The translations under genes were made by a program, and so were the position numbers. A stretch of DNA of 64,000 nt from Roseibium sp. MMSF_3412 (lineage in GTDB: Bacteria > Pseudomonadota > Alphaproteobacteria > Rhizobiales > Stappiaceae). This document shows positions 14,636 through 25,067 of this stretch, one piece after another. The notes below the pieces were generated by a model that was given only the letters and a program-made list of their open reading frames with translations, searched no databases and was not told the origin of the DNA. Within the stretch, counting starts at the first letter, position 1. Each line of letters begins with the position of its first letter. The DNA lies in the NCBI RefSeq assembly GCF_030733265.1, contig NZ_JASHJI010000005.1:186001-250000 (forward strand), read 5' to 3'.

Positions 14636-15793
14636 TTACATCAATGATGAAGGCGAAAGCCGGCTGACCGTCACCACTTCGGAACGCGACGGCTGCGGCC
14701 GCCTGCGCGTCAAGGCGAGAATGGCGCCGGCCGTCATAGCCGAAGAAAGCAGCGAAGACCCGCCGTAGGAAATGAAAGGCAAAGTCATGCCCTTTGACGG
14801 CATGAGATGCAGGTTCACAGCGAGGTTGATCGTCGCCTGCAGGCCGAAAAGCACGACAAGCCCGGCAGTGGCAAGCCGGCTGAAAGCATCCTGGTCCCGG
14901 CTTGCGTGGCTGAGCCCGCGCAGGACCACAAAGGCAAAGACGGCGACCACCAGGAGACAGACGATCACACCGAACTCTTCGCCGACCACGGCGAAGATGA
15001 AATCCGTATGACTGTCGGGCAGGATGCGTTTGACGGTCCCCTCGCCCGGACCGCGCCCGAACCAGCCGCCGGCAAGGAAGGAGTCCATCGCCGTGTCAAC
15101 CTGGAACGTATCCCCGGAGCTGGGATCCAGGAACCTGTCGACACGATTGGTCACGTGCGGCAGGAAAGCGTAAGCCGCAAACAGGCCAAGTACACCGATC
15201 AGACCGAGCGCCACGATGATCAGCCACGATATCCCGTTGAGGAAGAACAGTCCCGCCCAGACCAGCCCGAGCAGCATGGTCTGACCGAAATCCGGCTGTG
15301 CAATCAGCAGAGCTGCGCAAACCGCAAAGAGGACGAAGGCGAACAGCACGCCCGGCACTTCGCGCCGCCGGCCGCTCTCGGACAATAAAAACGCAATCAG
15401 AATGACGAAAGCGGGTTTGAGAAATTCCGAAGGTTGCAAAGAGAAGCCCGCAATGTAGATCCAGCGCCGCGCACCCTTGGCCTCAAACCCCAGGAACAGC
15501 GTTGCAATCAGAAGCACAAGCGAGACCACGAACAGGATCAGCGCGGCCCGCCTGACCATGCGGGGTGGCATGAGCGACCCGGCAAGCATGATGGCAACGG
15601 CAGGGATCAGGAACATCGCCTGCCGCTTGACGAAATAGAGGGTGTCGATCCCGAGCCTCTCGGCAACGGGCGGGCTGGCGGCGAAGGACAGAACCACACC
15701 GCCGACCATCAGCAAACCGAAGGCGGCAAGAAGGTAGTGATCGACGGTCCAGAGCCATTCGGCGAATTTGCTGCGATCCGCGCGAGATACCAT
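14636..15793 (-). CDS. ftsW: SEDS glycosyltransferase FtsW
   Basis: Polytopic membrane polymerase of septal peptidoglycan that works with FtsI (encoded at 21287-22999). It has 385 residues with about ten hydrophobic segments. Recognisable family stretches are GARRWIYIAGFSLQPSEFLK, DSHTDFIFAVVGEEFG and MPSKGMTLPFISYGGSSLL. The start codon shares one base with the murD stop (TAATG), typical of coupled translation. Confidence 0.96.
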   Translation of the reverse strand: MVSRADRSKFAEWLWTVDHYLLAAFGLLMVGGVVLSFAASPPVAERLGIDTLYFVKRQAMFLIPAVAIMLAGSLMPPRMVRRAALILFVVSLVLLIATLFLGFEAKGARRWIYIAGFSLQPSEFLKPAFVILIAFLLSESGRRREVPGVLFAFVLFAVCAALLIAQPDFGQTMLLGLVWAGLFFLNGISWLIIVALGLIGVLGLFAAYAFLPHVTNRVDRFLDPSSGDTFQVDTAMDSFLAGGWFGRGPGEGTVKRILPDSHTDFIFAVVGEEFGVIVCLLVVAVFAFVVLRGLSHASRDQDAFSRLATAGLVVLFGLQATINLAVNLHLMPSKGMTLPFISYGGSSLLSSAMTAGAILALTRRRPQPSRSEVVTVSRLSPSSLM

Positions 15794-17193
15794 TATGCGA
15801 CCTCCTGCGAGTTTCCAGCGCCCGGCAAGGCACGCACCGCGTCGACAAAAGCCGCGCCGCGCAATTCAAAATTCGGATACTGATCGAAGCTCGCACAGGC
15901 CGGAGACAGAAGGATTGCGATCTCCTCAGCACCGTCCTCCGCGGCCGCGCTCGCCGCGTCAATGACGGCCTGGGGCAGCGTTCCGCTGATTTTGAACGGG
16001 ACACGGCCTTCCAGAACATCGGCGAAGTCTTCGGCGGCTTCTCCAATAAGAAATGTTTTTGCGATCCGCGGAAAATACTCATCCAGGGACGAGATCCCGC
16101 CGGCCTTGGCGCGTCCGCCTGCAATCCAGTAGATCCGCTCGAAGCTCGAAAGAGCCCTTGCAGCGGCGTCTGCATTGGTTGCCTTGGAATCGTTGACGAA
16201 CAGGATACGCCCGCGCCTTGCAACAATTTCCATACGGTGATGAAGTCCGGGGAACGTGGTCAGCGCGGCGGCGATTTTTTCAGATGGCAGTTCCAGGGCA
16301 CGAAGGGCTGCAAAGGCGGCGGCGGCATTCTGGCCGTTGTGGTCTCCACGCAGGCTGTCGACCCCGCCAAGCAAGGCAACCTGCTGCTGCGTTCCGCTAT
16401 GGGCTTCGATCAGGAATCCATGCGATGCATAAATCCCTTCGGTCAGTTCCCGTTCTCCGGCGATCCTGCACACGGGCTTGTGGGCAAGCTCAAGCCGGTC
16501 GGCGATCAGGGAAGACAGGCGATCATCAACGCCAATGATCGCCACTTTGGAACCGGCCACGAGCCGTTCCTTGATCGCGGCGTAGTTTTCCATGGATCCG
16601 TGCCGGTCGAGATGATCCGGCGACAGGTTCATGTGTACGCCGATGCTCGGGTCGAGCGTCGGAGACAGATCAATCTGGTAGGACGAACATTCGACCACAT
16701 AGTGACGTCCGGGCACGGGCGGTTCCAGCTCAAGGACCGGCGTACCGATGTTTCCGCCGACCTGAACATCCAGCCCGAGTTCGGCAAGCAGGTGGGCGAT
16801 GAGCGCGGTTGTCGTCGATTTGCCGTTGGTTCCCGTGATCGCGATGAACGGCGCGGACAAGCACTGCTTGCGGCGTTCCCGGCAGAACAGTTCGACATCT
16901 CCGATAATCTCGACCCCAGCCTCGCGCGCAAGGTCGACCGTCCAATGCGGCACAGGATGCGTGAGCGGCACCCCGGGTGAAAGCACAAGCGCTGCGACAT
17001 CGTCCCACGCAAGCGTGCGCAGATCCTCTGTCGAAAGACCTTCGTCAGCCGCTTGCCGGACCCGTGTCTCATTGTCGTCGTGACACACAACTTCGGCCCC
17101 GCCAGCCTTCAGGGCACGCGCCGTTGCCAGGCCGGACCCGCCAAGCCCGAACAGCGCAACTTTCCTGCCTTGAAATGTCGTGACGGGGATCAT
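15793..17193 (-). CDS. murD: UDP-N-acetylmuramoylalanine--D-glutamate ligase
   Basis: Adds D-Glu to UDP-MurNAc-L-Ala. The start at 17193 ([21 protein letters not shown]) is chosen; the frame is open back to 17286 but the extra residues overlap mraY and look noncoding. It gives 466 residues. It contains the ATP P-loop [11 protein letters not shown], the central [17 protein letters not shown], the C-terminal [17 protein letters not shown], and the late [17 protein letters not shown]. It lies between mraY and ftsW, the usual dcw order. Confidence 0.97.
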   Translation of the reverse strand: MIPVTTFQGRKVALFGLGGSGLATARALKAGGAEVVCHDDNETRVRQAADEGLSTEDLRTLAWDDVAALVLSPGVPLTHPVPHWTVDLAREAGVEIIGDVELFCRERRKQCLSAPFIAITGTNGKSTTTALIAHLLAELGLDVQVGGNIGTPVLELEPPVPGRHYVVECSSYQIDLSPTLDPSIGVHMNLSPDHLDRHGSMENYAAIKERLVAGSKVAIIGVDDRLSSLIADRLELAHKPVCRIAGERELTEGIYASHGFLIEAHSGTQQQVALLGGVDSLRGDHNGQNAAAAFAALRALELPSEKIAAALTTFPGLHHRMEIVARRGRILFVNDSKATNADAAARALSSFERIYWIAGGRAKAGGISSLDEYFPRIAKTFLIGEAAEDFADVLEGRVPFKISGTLPQAVIDAASAAAEDGAEEIAILLSPACASFDQYPNFELRGAAFVDAVRALPGAGNSQEVA

Positions 17194-17198
17194 GCGGC

Positions 17199-18284
17199 CT
17201 ACCTCAGCTTCAGTGTTGCCAGGCCAAGCAGGGCAAGGACGACGGCAATGATCCAGAACCGGATCACCACCTGGCTTTCCGTCCATCCCATCATCTCGAA
17301 GTGGTGATGGATCGGCGCCATTCGGAACACCCTCTTTCCGGTCAGCTTGAAGGAGAACACCTGAACGATCACCGATACGGCTTCGAGAACGAAGAGGCCG
17401 CCGATGATCGCAAGGACGATTTCATGCTTGGTGGCAACGGCAATCGCGCCGATCATGCCGCCGAGCGCCAGAGATCCGGTGTCACCCATGAAAATCGCCG
17501 CAGGCGGCGCGTTGAACCAGAGGAAACCGAGCCCGGCACCGATCACGGCACCGCAGATCACGGCGAGTTCGCCGGTCCCGGACACGTGATGGATCTGCAG
17601 ATAATTCGCGAAAACGGCATTGCCGGACAGATAGGCGATCAGACCGAACGATGCACAGGCGATCATGACCGGGACGATCGCAAGCCCGTCGAGCCCATCG
17701 GTGAGGTTCACGGCGTTTCCCGCGCCAACCATGACAAAGGCGGCAAAGGGGATGAAAATCAGACCAAGGTTGAGCGTGAAGTCTTTCAGGAAGGGGAACG
17801 TGATCGCTTCGGAGAACTCGGATGTGTCGAGGATTGTCACGGCATAGGCCGCGAGCGCGGCAATCAGGAATTCCAGGCCGAGCCGCGCCTTGCCGCCAAA
17901 CCCGGTGTGCGAGGATTTCGTGACCTTCAGGTAGTCGTCGTAAAAGCCGATGCCGCCGAACCCGAGCGTAACACCGATGACGACCCAGACATACGGGTTG
18001 GACAGGTCCGACCACAGGAGCGCTGCAACCATTGCGCCCGACATGATCATCAGGCCTCCCATCGTGGGTGTGCCCTGCTTGGTCAGCAGATGGCTTTCGG
18101 GTCCATCGGCCCGGATCGGCTGGCCGTGGCCCTGGCGGATGCGCAAGCTGGATATGATCTTCGGTCCGAACAGAAAAACGAAAAACAGTGCGGTCATGAT
18201 CGCACCGCCCGTGCGGAACGTGATGTATCTGAACACGTTGAGCGCCGAGATCTGATCCGCAAATTGCCCCAAAAAATAAAACAT
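17199..18284 (-). CDS. mraY: Phospho-MurNAc-pentapeptide transferase
   Basis: Integral membrane enzyme that moves phospho-MurNAc-pentapeptide to undecaprenyl phosphate, making lipid I. It has 361 residues with ten likely membrane helices. Conserved loops are visible: [10 protein letters not shown], the Asp pair in [24 protein letters not shown], and [12 protein letters not shown]. The histidine-rich loop [13 protein letters not shown] is also present. It is separated from murF by about ten bases and from murD by five. Confidence 0.98.
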   Translation of the reverse strand: MFYFLGQFADQISALNVFRYITFRTGGAIMTALFFVFLFGPKIISSLRIRQGHGQPIRADGPESHLLTKQGTPTMGGLMIMSGAMVAALLWSDLSNPYVWVVIGVTLGFGGIGFYDDYLKVTKSSHTGFGGKARLGLEFLIAALAAYAVTILDTSEFSEAITFPFLKDFTLNLGLIFIPFAAFVMVGAGNAVNLTDGLDGLAIVPVMIACASFGLIAYLSGNAVFANYLQIHHVSGTGELAVICGAVIGAGLGFLWFNAPPAAIFMGDTGSLALGGMIGAIAVATKHEIVLAIIGGLFVLEAVSVIVQVFSFKLTGKRVFRMAPIHHHFEMMGWTESQVVIRFWIIAVVLALLGLATLKLR

Positions 18285-18294
18285 CAGCTATCCC

Positions 18295-19725
18295 TTACGC
18301 CGCCGCGGTGTCGTCCGCGGGCGGATATTCTTTCTTCAGGGCCTCGACAAGCGGGCCCATGCGGGTTCCGAGCGACCCCTTGATCATAACGACGTCACCG
18401 GGCCGGACGTCCCTCAAAATGACGTCTTCCAGATCTTTTGCGTCCTCGCTGTAATGGGACCGCAATTGCTGGGGCAGCCGTTGCCAGAGCGCGTGCATAT
18501 GTGGGCCAGCGCAGTAGACCGCATCGATCTGCGCCTCGGTGATTGGAGCAAGCAGCTCCGCATGGAGCGTGTCCGCCTCCGCGCCCAGTTCGCGCATGTC
18601 GCCTATCACCGCGATCCTGCGGCCGGGCCGCGTTACCGGCGTCTCTCCGATCACGGAAATCGCGGCGCGCATGGAGGCGGGATTGGCGTTGTAACTCTCG
18701 TCCACCAGGTCGAATGCTCCACCGGACGTCATGAGCCGGCTGACTTCACCGCGCCCCTTCGGCGGCTTCATGCTGTCGAGAGCAAGACCGGCCTTCGCCA
18801 GGTCAGCGCCCACGTCGTGAACCGCGGTCAGAACCGCGAGACTGTTTTTCACCACATGTTTGCCGGGAGCCCCGACCTTGTAGGTAATCTCGGTTCCGAG
18901 AATGGACGCATCGACACTCGATCCGCCCGCGTAGCGGATGACGTTCTCCACGTGACTGTCCGCCGAAGGATCGAGGCCGAAGGTCTGAACCCTTGAAACG
19001 CCAGCGGTGGTGGCTAGAAAGCGCAGCAGATCGTATTGACGATTGTCCTTGTTCAGGATCGCGATACCGTCGGGTTCCAGACCTTCGAAAATTTCCGCCT
19101 TGGCCTGTGCGATCTTCTCGACCGAAGCGAAGAACTCCAGGTGAACCGGCTGCACCGTCGTGATGATCGCGACGTGGGGTCGGACCATCTTGACCAGCGG
19201 CGTGATCTCTCCGTGGTGGTTCATGCCGATTTCAAAGACACCGTATTCGGTATCGGCGGGCATGCGCGCCAGTGTCAGGGGGACACCCCAGTGATTGTTG
19301 AAAGAGGCGACCGACGCGTGCACCTTGCCGGACTGTTCCAGCGTCAGCCGAAGCGCTTCCTTGGTGCCGGTCTTGCCGACGGATCCGGTGACCGCAATGA
19401 TCCGGGCATTTGTGCGTGCACGCGCTGCGATACCGAGCTGCCGCATCGCCTCCAAAGGGTCTGCAACAACGACATATCTTCCATCTTCCGGTAGCTCTGA
19501 AAGCTTGCTTTCGGCAACGACCGCGACGCCTGCGCCAGCTTCGAGCGCTGCGGCGACATAGTCGTGACCGTCGAAGCGGTCTCCCTTGATGGCAATGAAC
19601 GCATCGCCCGCTTCCAGCGACCGGCTGTCGATTGAAATACCTGTTATCTCCGCATCGGCTTCACCCTTGATGCGGCCGCCAGCAGCCTCGGCAAATGCAT
19701 CCAGTGTCCAGAGAGGGTCGCTCAT
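18295..19725 (-). CDS. murF: UDP-MurNAc-tripeptide--D-Ala-D-Ala ligase
   Basis: Adds D-Ala-D-Ala, the product of the ddl enzyme encoded nearby, to UDP-MurNAc-tripeptide. I place the start at 19725 (MSDPLWTLDAFAEAAGG), where it overlaps the murE stop in ATGA; an open frame runs back to 19833. It has 476 residues. The P-loop region is ITGSVGKTGTKEAL (written AVTGSVGKTGTKEAL in this protein). The central EIGMNHHGEITPLVKMV and the C-terminal VDESYNANPASMRAAI are typical of MurF. Confidence 0.96.
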   Translation of the reverse strand: MSDPLWTLDAFAEAAGGRIKGEADAEITGISIDSRSLEAGDAFIAIKGDRFDGHDYVAAALEAGAGVAVVAESKLSELPEDGRYVVVADPLEAMRQLGIAARARTNARIIAVTGSVGKTGTKEALRLTLEQSGKVHASVASFNNHWGVPLTLARMPADTEYGVFEIGMNHHGEITPLVKMVRPHVAIITTVQPVHLEFFASVEKIAQAKAEIFEGLEPDGIAILNKDNRQYDLLRFLATTAGVSRVQTFGLDPSADSHVENVIRYAGGSSVDASILGTEITYKVGAPGKHVVKNSLAVLTAVHDVGADLAKAGLALDSMKPPKGRGEVSRLMTSGGAFDLVDESYNANPASMRAAISVIGETPVTRPGRRIAVIGDMRELGAEADTLHAELLAPITEAQIDAVYCAGPHMHALWQRLPQQLRSHYSEDAKDLEDVILRDVRPGDVVMIKGSLGTRMGPLVEALKKEYPPADDTAAA

Positions 19726-21191
19726 GGTTCTCCTTGAAGGCTTATTGCACGCTGCACGGCATCGTGATCGGAAAAGGGAATCACTGTGTCGCCAACAATC
19801 TGGCCGGTTTCGTGGCCCTTTCCGGCAACACACAGGATATCGCCAGACTGAAGGCCCCGAACACCTTCGGCGATGGCTTCCATCCGATCGCCGATTTCCA
19901 GCGCATCGGGCGCGCCGGACATAACCGCGCTGCGAATGGAGGCAGGATCCTCGGATCTCGGGTTGTCGTCTGTCACAATGACCAGATCCGCGTGGCGGGA
20001 AGCAGCCTCGCCCATCAGCTTGCGCTTGCCGGGGTCCCGGTCTCCGCCGGCGCCAATGACGACGGCAAGCTTGCCGGTCGCAATCGGCCGGAGGGCGGCA
20101 AGCGCATTGTCGAGTGCGTCCGGCTTGTGCGCGTAATCGACAAACACCAGACCGCCGGCTTGCGTTCTGCCGGCCAGTTCCAGCCGCCCCGGCGCGCCCT
20201 TGAGGTTTTCAAGAGACCGCAGCACAAGCCCCATATCCGTTCCCGCAGCGACGGCCAGTCCTGCCGCGATCAACGCATTGGAGACCTGAAAACGGCCGAT
20301 CAGGGGCAGTGTGACCCTGTATTCCCCGCGCTCCGTCTGGAGCGTCAGTTCCTGTCCGGCGCCTTCGGCTCGAAGGCCGGTCAATTTCAGATCCCGTCCC
20401 GTTTCCCCGACTTCGAAGACGGGCAAGCCGCGCTGCGTTGCGACATCCAGGACCCGGTCTGCATATTTTTCACCCGGATCGACAACGACCGTTCCACCGG
20501 AAGGCAACAGATCCTTAAACAGGCGGAGTTTGGCGCGCAGGTAGTCCTCGATGGTTGGATGGTAGTCCATGTGGTCGCGGCCCAGATTCGTGAAGGCCGC
20601 CGCCGTCAGGCGCACGCCATCCAGCCTGTACTGATCCAGCCCGTGCGACGAGGCTTCAAGGGCTGCATGATTGATCCCTTCCGCCTCCAATTCGCTCAGT
20701 TCCTTGTGGAGAGCCACGGGATCGGGGGTCGTCAAACCGCCATAGGTGACGCCATCGGGCTTGACGATGCCGAGCGTCCCGAGGCTTGCAGCCGGGTGGC
20801 CCGCCGCCTGAAAGATCTGGCGGACAAAATGCGCAACCGATGTCTTTCCGGCTGTGCCGGTAACCGCGACGATCACGTCCGGCTGCCGGCTGTAATATCT
20901 GGCTGCAAGACGTGCAAAGACCCTGCGGGGCTCTTCAGCGGTGATGACCGCCACGTCTCCGGCGACCTGTGCCTTGACAGCGTCCGCTGCTTCCCGGGCG
21001 CACAGAATCGCAACCGCTCCGGCTGCAACCGCATTCGGAACGAAACGTGTCCCGTCTACGGTCGAGCCCTTGAAGGCGGCAAACAGGTATCCGGGCTGCA
21101 CGGACCTGCTGTCAGCCGTGAGCCCCGTAATTTCAAGACCTTTCGCCTGAACCGGCAAGGGAATGCCGTCGGCCAAATATTCAAGATCCAT
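19722..21191 (-). CDS. murE: UDP-MurNAc-L-Ala-D-Glu--meso-DAP ligase
   Basis: Adds the third amino acid of the peptidoglycan stem. The start at 21191 (MDLEYLADGIPLPVQ) has AGGTG just upstream; an open frame to 21239 is less likely. It has 489 residues. The P-loop is TGTAGKTSVAHF and the central domain has HAALEASSHGLDQYRLDG. The motif TDDNPRSEDP contains DNPR, the known signature for meso-diaminopimelate rather than lysine as substrate. The gene lies between ftsI and murF, with a four-base overlap with murF. Confidence 0.97.
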   Translation of the reverse strand: MDLEYLADGIPLPVQAKGLEITGLTADSRSVQPGYLFAAFKGSTVDGTRFVPNAVAAGAVAILCAREAADAVKAQVAGDVAVITAEEPRRVFARLAARYYSRQPDVIVAVTGTAGKTSVAHFVRQIFQAAGHPAASLGTLGIVKPDGVTYGGLTTPDPVALHKELSELEAEGINHAALEASSHGLDQYRLDGVRLTAAAFTNLGRDHMDYHPTIEDYLRAKLRLFKDLLPSGGTVVVDPGEKYADRVLDVATQRGLPVFEVGETGRDLKLTGLRAEGAGQELTLQTERGEYRVTLPLIGRFQVSNALIAAGLAVAAGTDMGLVLRSLENLKGAPGRLELAGRTQAGGLVFVDYAHKPDALDNALAALRPIATGKLAVVIGAGGDRDPGKRKLMGEAASRHADLVIVTDDNPRSEDPASIRSAVMSGAPDALEIGDRMEAIAEGVRGLQSGDILCVAGKGHETGQIVGDTVIPFSDHDAVQRAISLQGEP

Positions 21192-21286
21192 TGCACCTGA
21201 TCGTTCGGTTTGTGCGTCGTCGTCTGAATGCGCTGGCACCGATTTCCGGCTGCGACCCCGCCGGTGCCTGACTTCCTTATGTCTCC

Positions 21287-22999
21287 TTAATAGGAAATCT
21301 CGATCGGTTCATCCCCCTTGCCGAAACGCGGCATCACACCGAGCATCGGGGCTGAACGCCTCACGATTGCGCCGACCGTCGGTGCCGCGTTCAATCCCGC
21401 AGTTGCACCGATGCCCTTGCGCTCTGGTTTGGGCTCGTCAATGACCACGAGAACAACATATCTCGGATCATCCATCGGAAAGGCCGACAGGAAGGAATTC
21501 CGCCGCTTGTTGCTGACATAGCGCCCGTTTTCAATCTTTTCCGCGGTGCCGGTTTTGCCGCCGACCGTGTATCCCGGAACGTCGGCACGGCGGCCGGACC
21601 CTGACAGGACATTGAGGCGGAACAGGTAGCGCATCATGCGGCTGACATCAGGCGAAATGACCTGTTTTCCAACTGCTTGCGCCTGTTCCTGAGACCGTGG
21701 AAGGAAGGTCGGCGGCAGCAGTTTTCCGCCGTTGACCACAGCCGCAGCGGCAACCGCCGTCTGCATCGGAGTGACTGAGAGGCCATGGCCAAAGGAGATT
21801 GTCATGGCAGCCAGTTCGTTCCACTTCGGAGGCAGGAGCGGCGCGGCGTTTTCGGGCAATTCCGTGGCAAGCCGCTTCGTCAGGTGAAGCCGTTCCAGGA
21901 ATTCCTTCTGACGCGCAACCCCTGTCGCAAGCATCATCTTGGCCGTGCCGATATTGGACGAGTAGATGAAGATCTCGGGCACGGACAGGATCCGGTTTTT
22001 CCCGTGGAAATCCGAAATTGTCCGCCCTGCTGCACGAATCGGACGCGTTGCATCGAAGCTGTCATTGATGGAAACGGACCCGGAATCGAGTGCCATCGCG
22101 GTTGTGAACGCCTTGAACACCGAGCCCATCTCGAAGACACCGCCAGTCGCCCGGTTCAACCGGTCGCGCTCAAGGGCCTGCGCCCGGTCGTTCGGGTCGT
22201 AGTCCGGCAATGACGACATGGCGACGACTTCACCGGTCTTGGCATCCAGAACAATGCCGGCGGCCGCAATGGCACGGTACCGTTCCATTGCCTTGACCAG
22301 TTCGTCGCGAACCACGTGCTGAACACGCAGATCCACGGAAAGCCTGACCGGCTCCATCGACTTGTCCGATGCAAAGCCAAGTGACTGCAGGTCCGCCAGC
22401 CACTCGTCGTCGATATGCTTTTCGATCCCGGCGAGACCCTGATTGTCGACATTCACCGACCCGACAATGTGGCCGGCCGTCGGGCCACCCGGATAGAACC
22501 TTTGATTTTCCGACAGGAAACCGATGCCCGGCAGGCCAAGATTGTGGACTTCGTCTGCCTTTTGCGGTGTCATTTCCCGTTTCAGCCAGACGAAACCGGC
22601 ACCGCTTTCGAGGCGGCGGCGCACCAGTTTCTCGTCCAGTTCCGGCAAGGCCCTGATCAGCCCCTCGACCGCTTCGTCGACGTCAATGATCCGGCGCGGC
22701 TCCGCGTAAAGCGACGCGGTCTTGATATCGGTTGCGAGGATCTCGCCATTCCGGTCGATCAGGTCCGGCCGGGATGCAGAGACAGAATCCTGCGCGGAGA
22801 TCCAGGCATGCGACGGTGCTTCTTCCATTTGCGCCAGATGCACGAGCCGTCCGGCAATGGCGGCGTAGACACAGGCAAACGCCATCATGGCAACGATGAC
22901 ACGGGACCTGACGGCGCTGGAAGACACTGAACCGCGCACGCTCCTTGGGCTGGAACGCCTGACCTGAAGAAAACTTGCCGGTTCGCTTACGATCGTCAT
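21287..22999 (-). CDS. ftsI: Septal transpeptidase FtsI (PBP3)
   Basis: Class B penicillin-binding protein that cross-links septal peptidoglycan as partner of FtsW. It has 570 residues. A single N-terminal membrane anchor lies at about 30-50 (VIVAMMAFACVYAAIAGRLV). The dimerisation domain has RPDLIDRNGEILATDI. The catalytic motifs are SxxK in EMGSVFKAFTTAM, SxN in YSSNIGTAKMM and KTG in VGGKTGTAEKI. It starts nine bases after ftsL. The 95 bases before murE contain no gene. Confidence 0.97.
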   Translation of the reverse strand: MTIVSEPASFLQVRRSSPRSVRGSVSSSAVRSRVIVAMMAFACVYAAIAGRLVHLAQMEEAPSHAWISAQDSVSASRPDLIDRNGEILATDIKTASLYAEPRRIIDVDEAVEGLIRALPELDEKLVRRRLESGAGFVWLKREMTPQKADEVHNLGLPGIGFLSENQRFYPGGPTAGHIVGSVNVDNQGLAGIEKHIDDEWLADLQSLGFASDKSMEPVRLSVDLRVQHVVRDELVKAMERYRAIAAAGIVLDAKTGEVVAMSSLPDYDPNDRAQALERDRLNRATGGVFEMGSVFKAFTTAMALDSGSVSINDSFDATRPIRAAGRTISDFHGKNRILSVPEIFIYSSNIGTAKMMLATGVARQKEFLERLHLTKRLATELPENAAPLLPPKWNELAAMTISFGHGLSVTPMQTAVAAAAVVNGGKLLPPTFLPRSQEQAQAVGKQVISPDVSRMMRYLFRLNVLSGSGRRADVPGYTVGGKTGTAEKIENGRYVSNKRRNSFLSAFPMDDPRYVVLVVIDEPKPERKGIGATAGLNAAPTVGAIVRRSAPMLGVMPRFGKGDEPIEISY

Positions 23000-23008
23000 C
23001 AGGGCCCC

Positions 23009-23365
23009 CTACTGGATCGCAGCCGATGAGCCGGCATAGCCGCCCATCTGGTTGGAGCCGCCGATAGGCTCAAGCATGACGGGGCGCGCCGGAAGATCTT
23101 CGGGAACAACAATCTGCTTCACGTCAAGCGCATCCAGTTCGAGATAGGTGTTGTAGCGCTCGACGAGGCCCTGGAGACGGTCCGGTTTGTTCAAGAGGCT
23201 CCATTCGGCCTTCAGGTTCCGGATCGCGTTGCGCTCTTCGTCGATCTGCCGCTGCAAGTCCGCGACCTTCGCAGCCGACTTGGTCGCTGCAAGCTTCATA
23301 TCGTAAACGGTTGCCGCACCGATCACGACGGCGAGAATGAACAGAATGTTCAGCGTGCGTACCAT
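23009..23365 (-). CDS. ftsL: Cell division protein FtsL
   Basis: Small bitopic divisome protein that forms a complex with FtsQ and FtsB-like partners. It has 118 residues: one membrane segment at about 4-21 (TLNILFILAVVIGAATVY), then a coiled coil (AKVADLQRQIDEERNAIRNL) ending near residue 60, then a periplasmic tail. The sequence is poorly conserved in general, so the call rests on the size, this layout, and the position between rsmH (two bases away) and ftsI. Confidence 0.88.
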   Translation of the reverse strand: MVRTLNILFILAVVIGAATVYDMKLAATKSAAKVADLQRQIDEERNAIRNLKAEWSLLNKPDRLQGLVERYNTYLELDALDVKQIVVPEDLPARPVMLEPIGGSNQMGGYAGSSAAIQ

Positions 23366-23367
23366 CG

Positions 23368-24408
23368 TCAGCCCCCAAGCCCCTGATATTCCGCAAGTCG
23401 CGGAACGCCGGCAGCATGCACATCCATGACGCGCGCGGGCGCGTCCGTGCGCCGCCCTGCCCTCAGCTTTGCCGAGCGCGACCTTGGATTACCTGCCGTC
23501 TCTTCTGCCTTTGCCTCAACCGCCTTGCGGGTCAGAAGCTCGAATGTTGCCGGCGGAACTTCTTCTTCCGGCATGTGGCGCGAACCGCCGCCGCGTGTTC
23601 TGGTCCTATCCTGGAAGAACCGCTTCACGATCCTGTCTTCCAGGGAGTGGAAACTCACCAGAACCAGGCGTCCGCCGGGCCGCAGGATGCGCTCCGCCGC
23701 GCCCAGCGCTTCGGCAGCCTGATGCAGTTCGCCGTTCACGTAGATCCGCAGTGCCTGGAACGTGCGGGTTGCCGGATGGATCTGAGCCTTCTTGGGCGAC
23801 CGCCCAAGCACCTTCTCGATCAGGTCCGCCAGTTGAAGCGTTCTGTCGAACTGCTTTTCCTTACGCGCCGCATCAATGGCATGAGCAACGGAAGTCGCGC
23901 GTTTTTCCTCGCCCAGAAGACCGATGATACGGATGAGATCCCGGACCGGCAGTTCATTGACGACATCGGCAGCGGAAGGCCCTGCCTGCTCCATACGCAT
24001 GTCCAACGGACCGTCACGCAGAAAGGAGAACCCGCGCTCGGCCTCATCCAGCTGCATCGAGGACACGCCAAGGTCTAGGACAACACCATCGACAGCGTCA
24101 AAGCCGCTGCTGCGCGCATGACTTTCAAGATCGGAAAACTGACCGGACACGAGCATCAGTGCGCCATCGCTGTCTTCTTCCAGCGCACGCCCTGCGGAAA
24201 TCGCATCAGGGTCCCGGTCGATACCGACGACCCGCGCGCCTTTCGCCAGGATGGCACGCGTATAGCCGCCGGCCCCAAACGTGCCGTCAACGATAACCTC
24301 GCCCGGCTTGGGGTCGAGCCACTCAAGAACTTCACTCAGGAGAACCGGCACGTGACGCTCGGGTCCGCCAGCGGCAGAAGCAGCTTCCCTGTCGCCGAGC
24401 GCCATCAT
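23368..24408 (-). CDS. rsmH: 16S rRNA m4C1402 methyltransferase
   Basis: SAM-dependent N4-methylation of C1402 in 16S rRNA. It has 346 residues. The start of the fold (HVPVLLSEVLEWL), motif I (VDGTFGAGGYTRAIL), the segment GVVLDLGVSSMQLDEAERGFSF and the late VLVSFHSLEDRIVKRFF are all clear RsmH signatures. The start overlaps the mraZ stop by four bases, the usual coupling. It was formerly called mraW. Confidence 0.97.
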   Translation of the reverse strand: MMALGDREAASAAGGPERHVPVLLSEVLEWLDPKPGEVIVDGTFGAGGYTRAILAKGARVVGIDRDPDAISAGRALEEDSDGALMLVSGQFSDLESHARSSGFDAVDGVVLDLGVSSMQLDEAERGFSFLRDGPLDMRMEQAGPSAADVVNELPVRDLIRIIGLLGEEKRATSVAHAIDAARKEKQFDRTLQLADLIEKVLGRSPKKAQIHPATRTFQALRIYVNGELHQAAEALGAAERILRPGGRLVLVSFHSLEDRIVKRFFQDRTRTRGGGSRHMPEEEVPPATFELLTRKAVEAKAEETAGNPRSRSAKLRAGRRTDAPARVMDVHAAGVPRLAEYQGLGG

Positions 24409-24872
24409 GACGGCTCTCCCTGTGAAGGCGCGGGGCTTTGCCCCGACAACATCGCGAGTGCGCGTCTTTGGGCCTCGGCGCGGTACTCGCGAAACTTTTC
24501 CGGCTCCCAGATCTGAAACTTGTAATTCAGCCCGACAAAGGTGACTTGGTCGGCGATCCCGGTGTGCTCCTTGATCATGTCGGAAATGGTCACGCGGCCA
24601 TCCCCATCGATCTTAGGGTTTTCGCTCGCACCGAAAAGCGCGACCGCCAGGGCGTCATGATCCGGAGACAGTTTTGCAAACGCTTCTGAACGCTTGCTGA
24701 TCTCAGCAAGAAGGTCGTTCCCGCCGGCATCGACGGCATCGCAATGCGCGGAGGTAATGCAGTAAAGCCCTTCAAATCCATCTCTCGCCAAGACCGCCCG
24801 GAAGGGTGCAGGGATCGACACGCGACCCTTGGCATCCAGCCGGTTGGTAAAGTGAGAAACAAATCCGGCCAT
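24405..24872 (-). CDS. mraZ: Transcriptional regulator MraZ
   Basis: DNA-binding protein made of two SpoVT-AbrB-like halves that forms rings and, in species tested, represses its own operon through TGGG repeats. It has 155 residues. The first half holds FTNRLDAKGRVSIPAPFRAV and the second IDGDGRVTISDMIKEHTGI; DxKGR and DGDGR are the paired motifs. It is the first gene of the cluster. A candidate autoregulatory site lies 162 bases upstream (25034-25067). Confidence 0.96.
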   Translation of the reverse strand: MAGFVSHFTNRLDAKGRVSIPAPFRAVLARDGFEGLYCITSAHCDAVDAGGNDLLAEISKRSEAFAKLSPDHDALAVALFGASENPKIDGDGRVTISDMIKEHTGIADQVTFVGLNYKFQIWEPEKFREYRAEAQRRALAMLSGQSPAPSQGEPS

Positions 24873-25033
24873 AAATCCCCTTCAGACAGGTCCCCACCTG
24901 TCGAAATCCCCAAATCACCCATCGTTAGGAAACGGTCCACACGACCAAGGACATGCATTTTGCAAAACCGGCTACCACCGAGCCGTAAATCAATGCCCCG
25001 GACCGCGTTGATATGGGCCCGCATCCCCTGTTC

Positions 25034-25067
25034 TGGGTCTTTATGGGATACCATGGGAAAACATGGG
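25034..25067 (+). promoter_or_regulatory. Four MraZ-type TGGG boxes
   Basis: TGGG begins at 25034, 25044, 25054 and 25064, an exact 10-base period with five-base spacers (TGGGT, TGGGA, TGGGA, TGGGC). MraZ is known in other bacteria to bind TGGGN repeats with this spacing upstream of its own gene. Here the boxes read on the strand opposite to mraZ and overlap the proposed promoter, which fits autorepression. Confidence 0.85.
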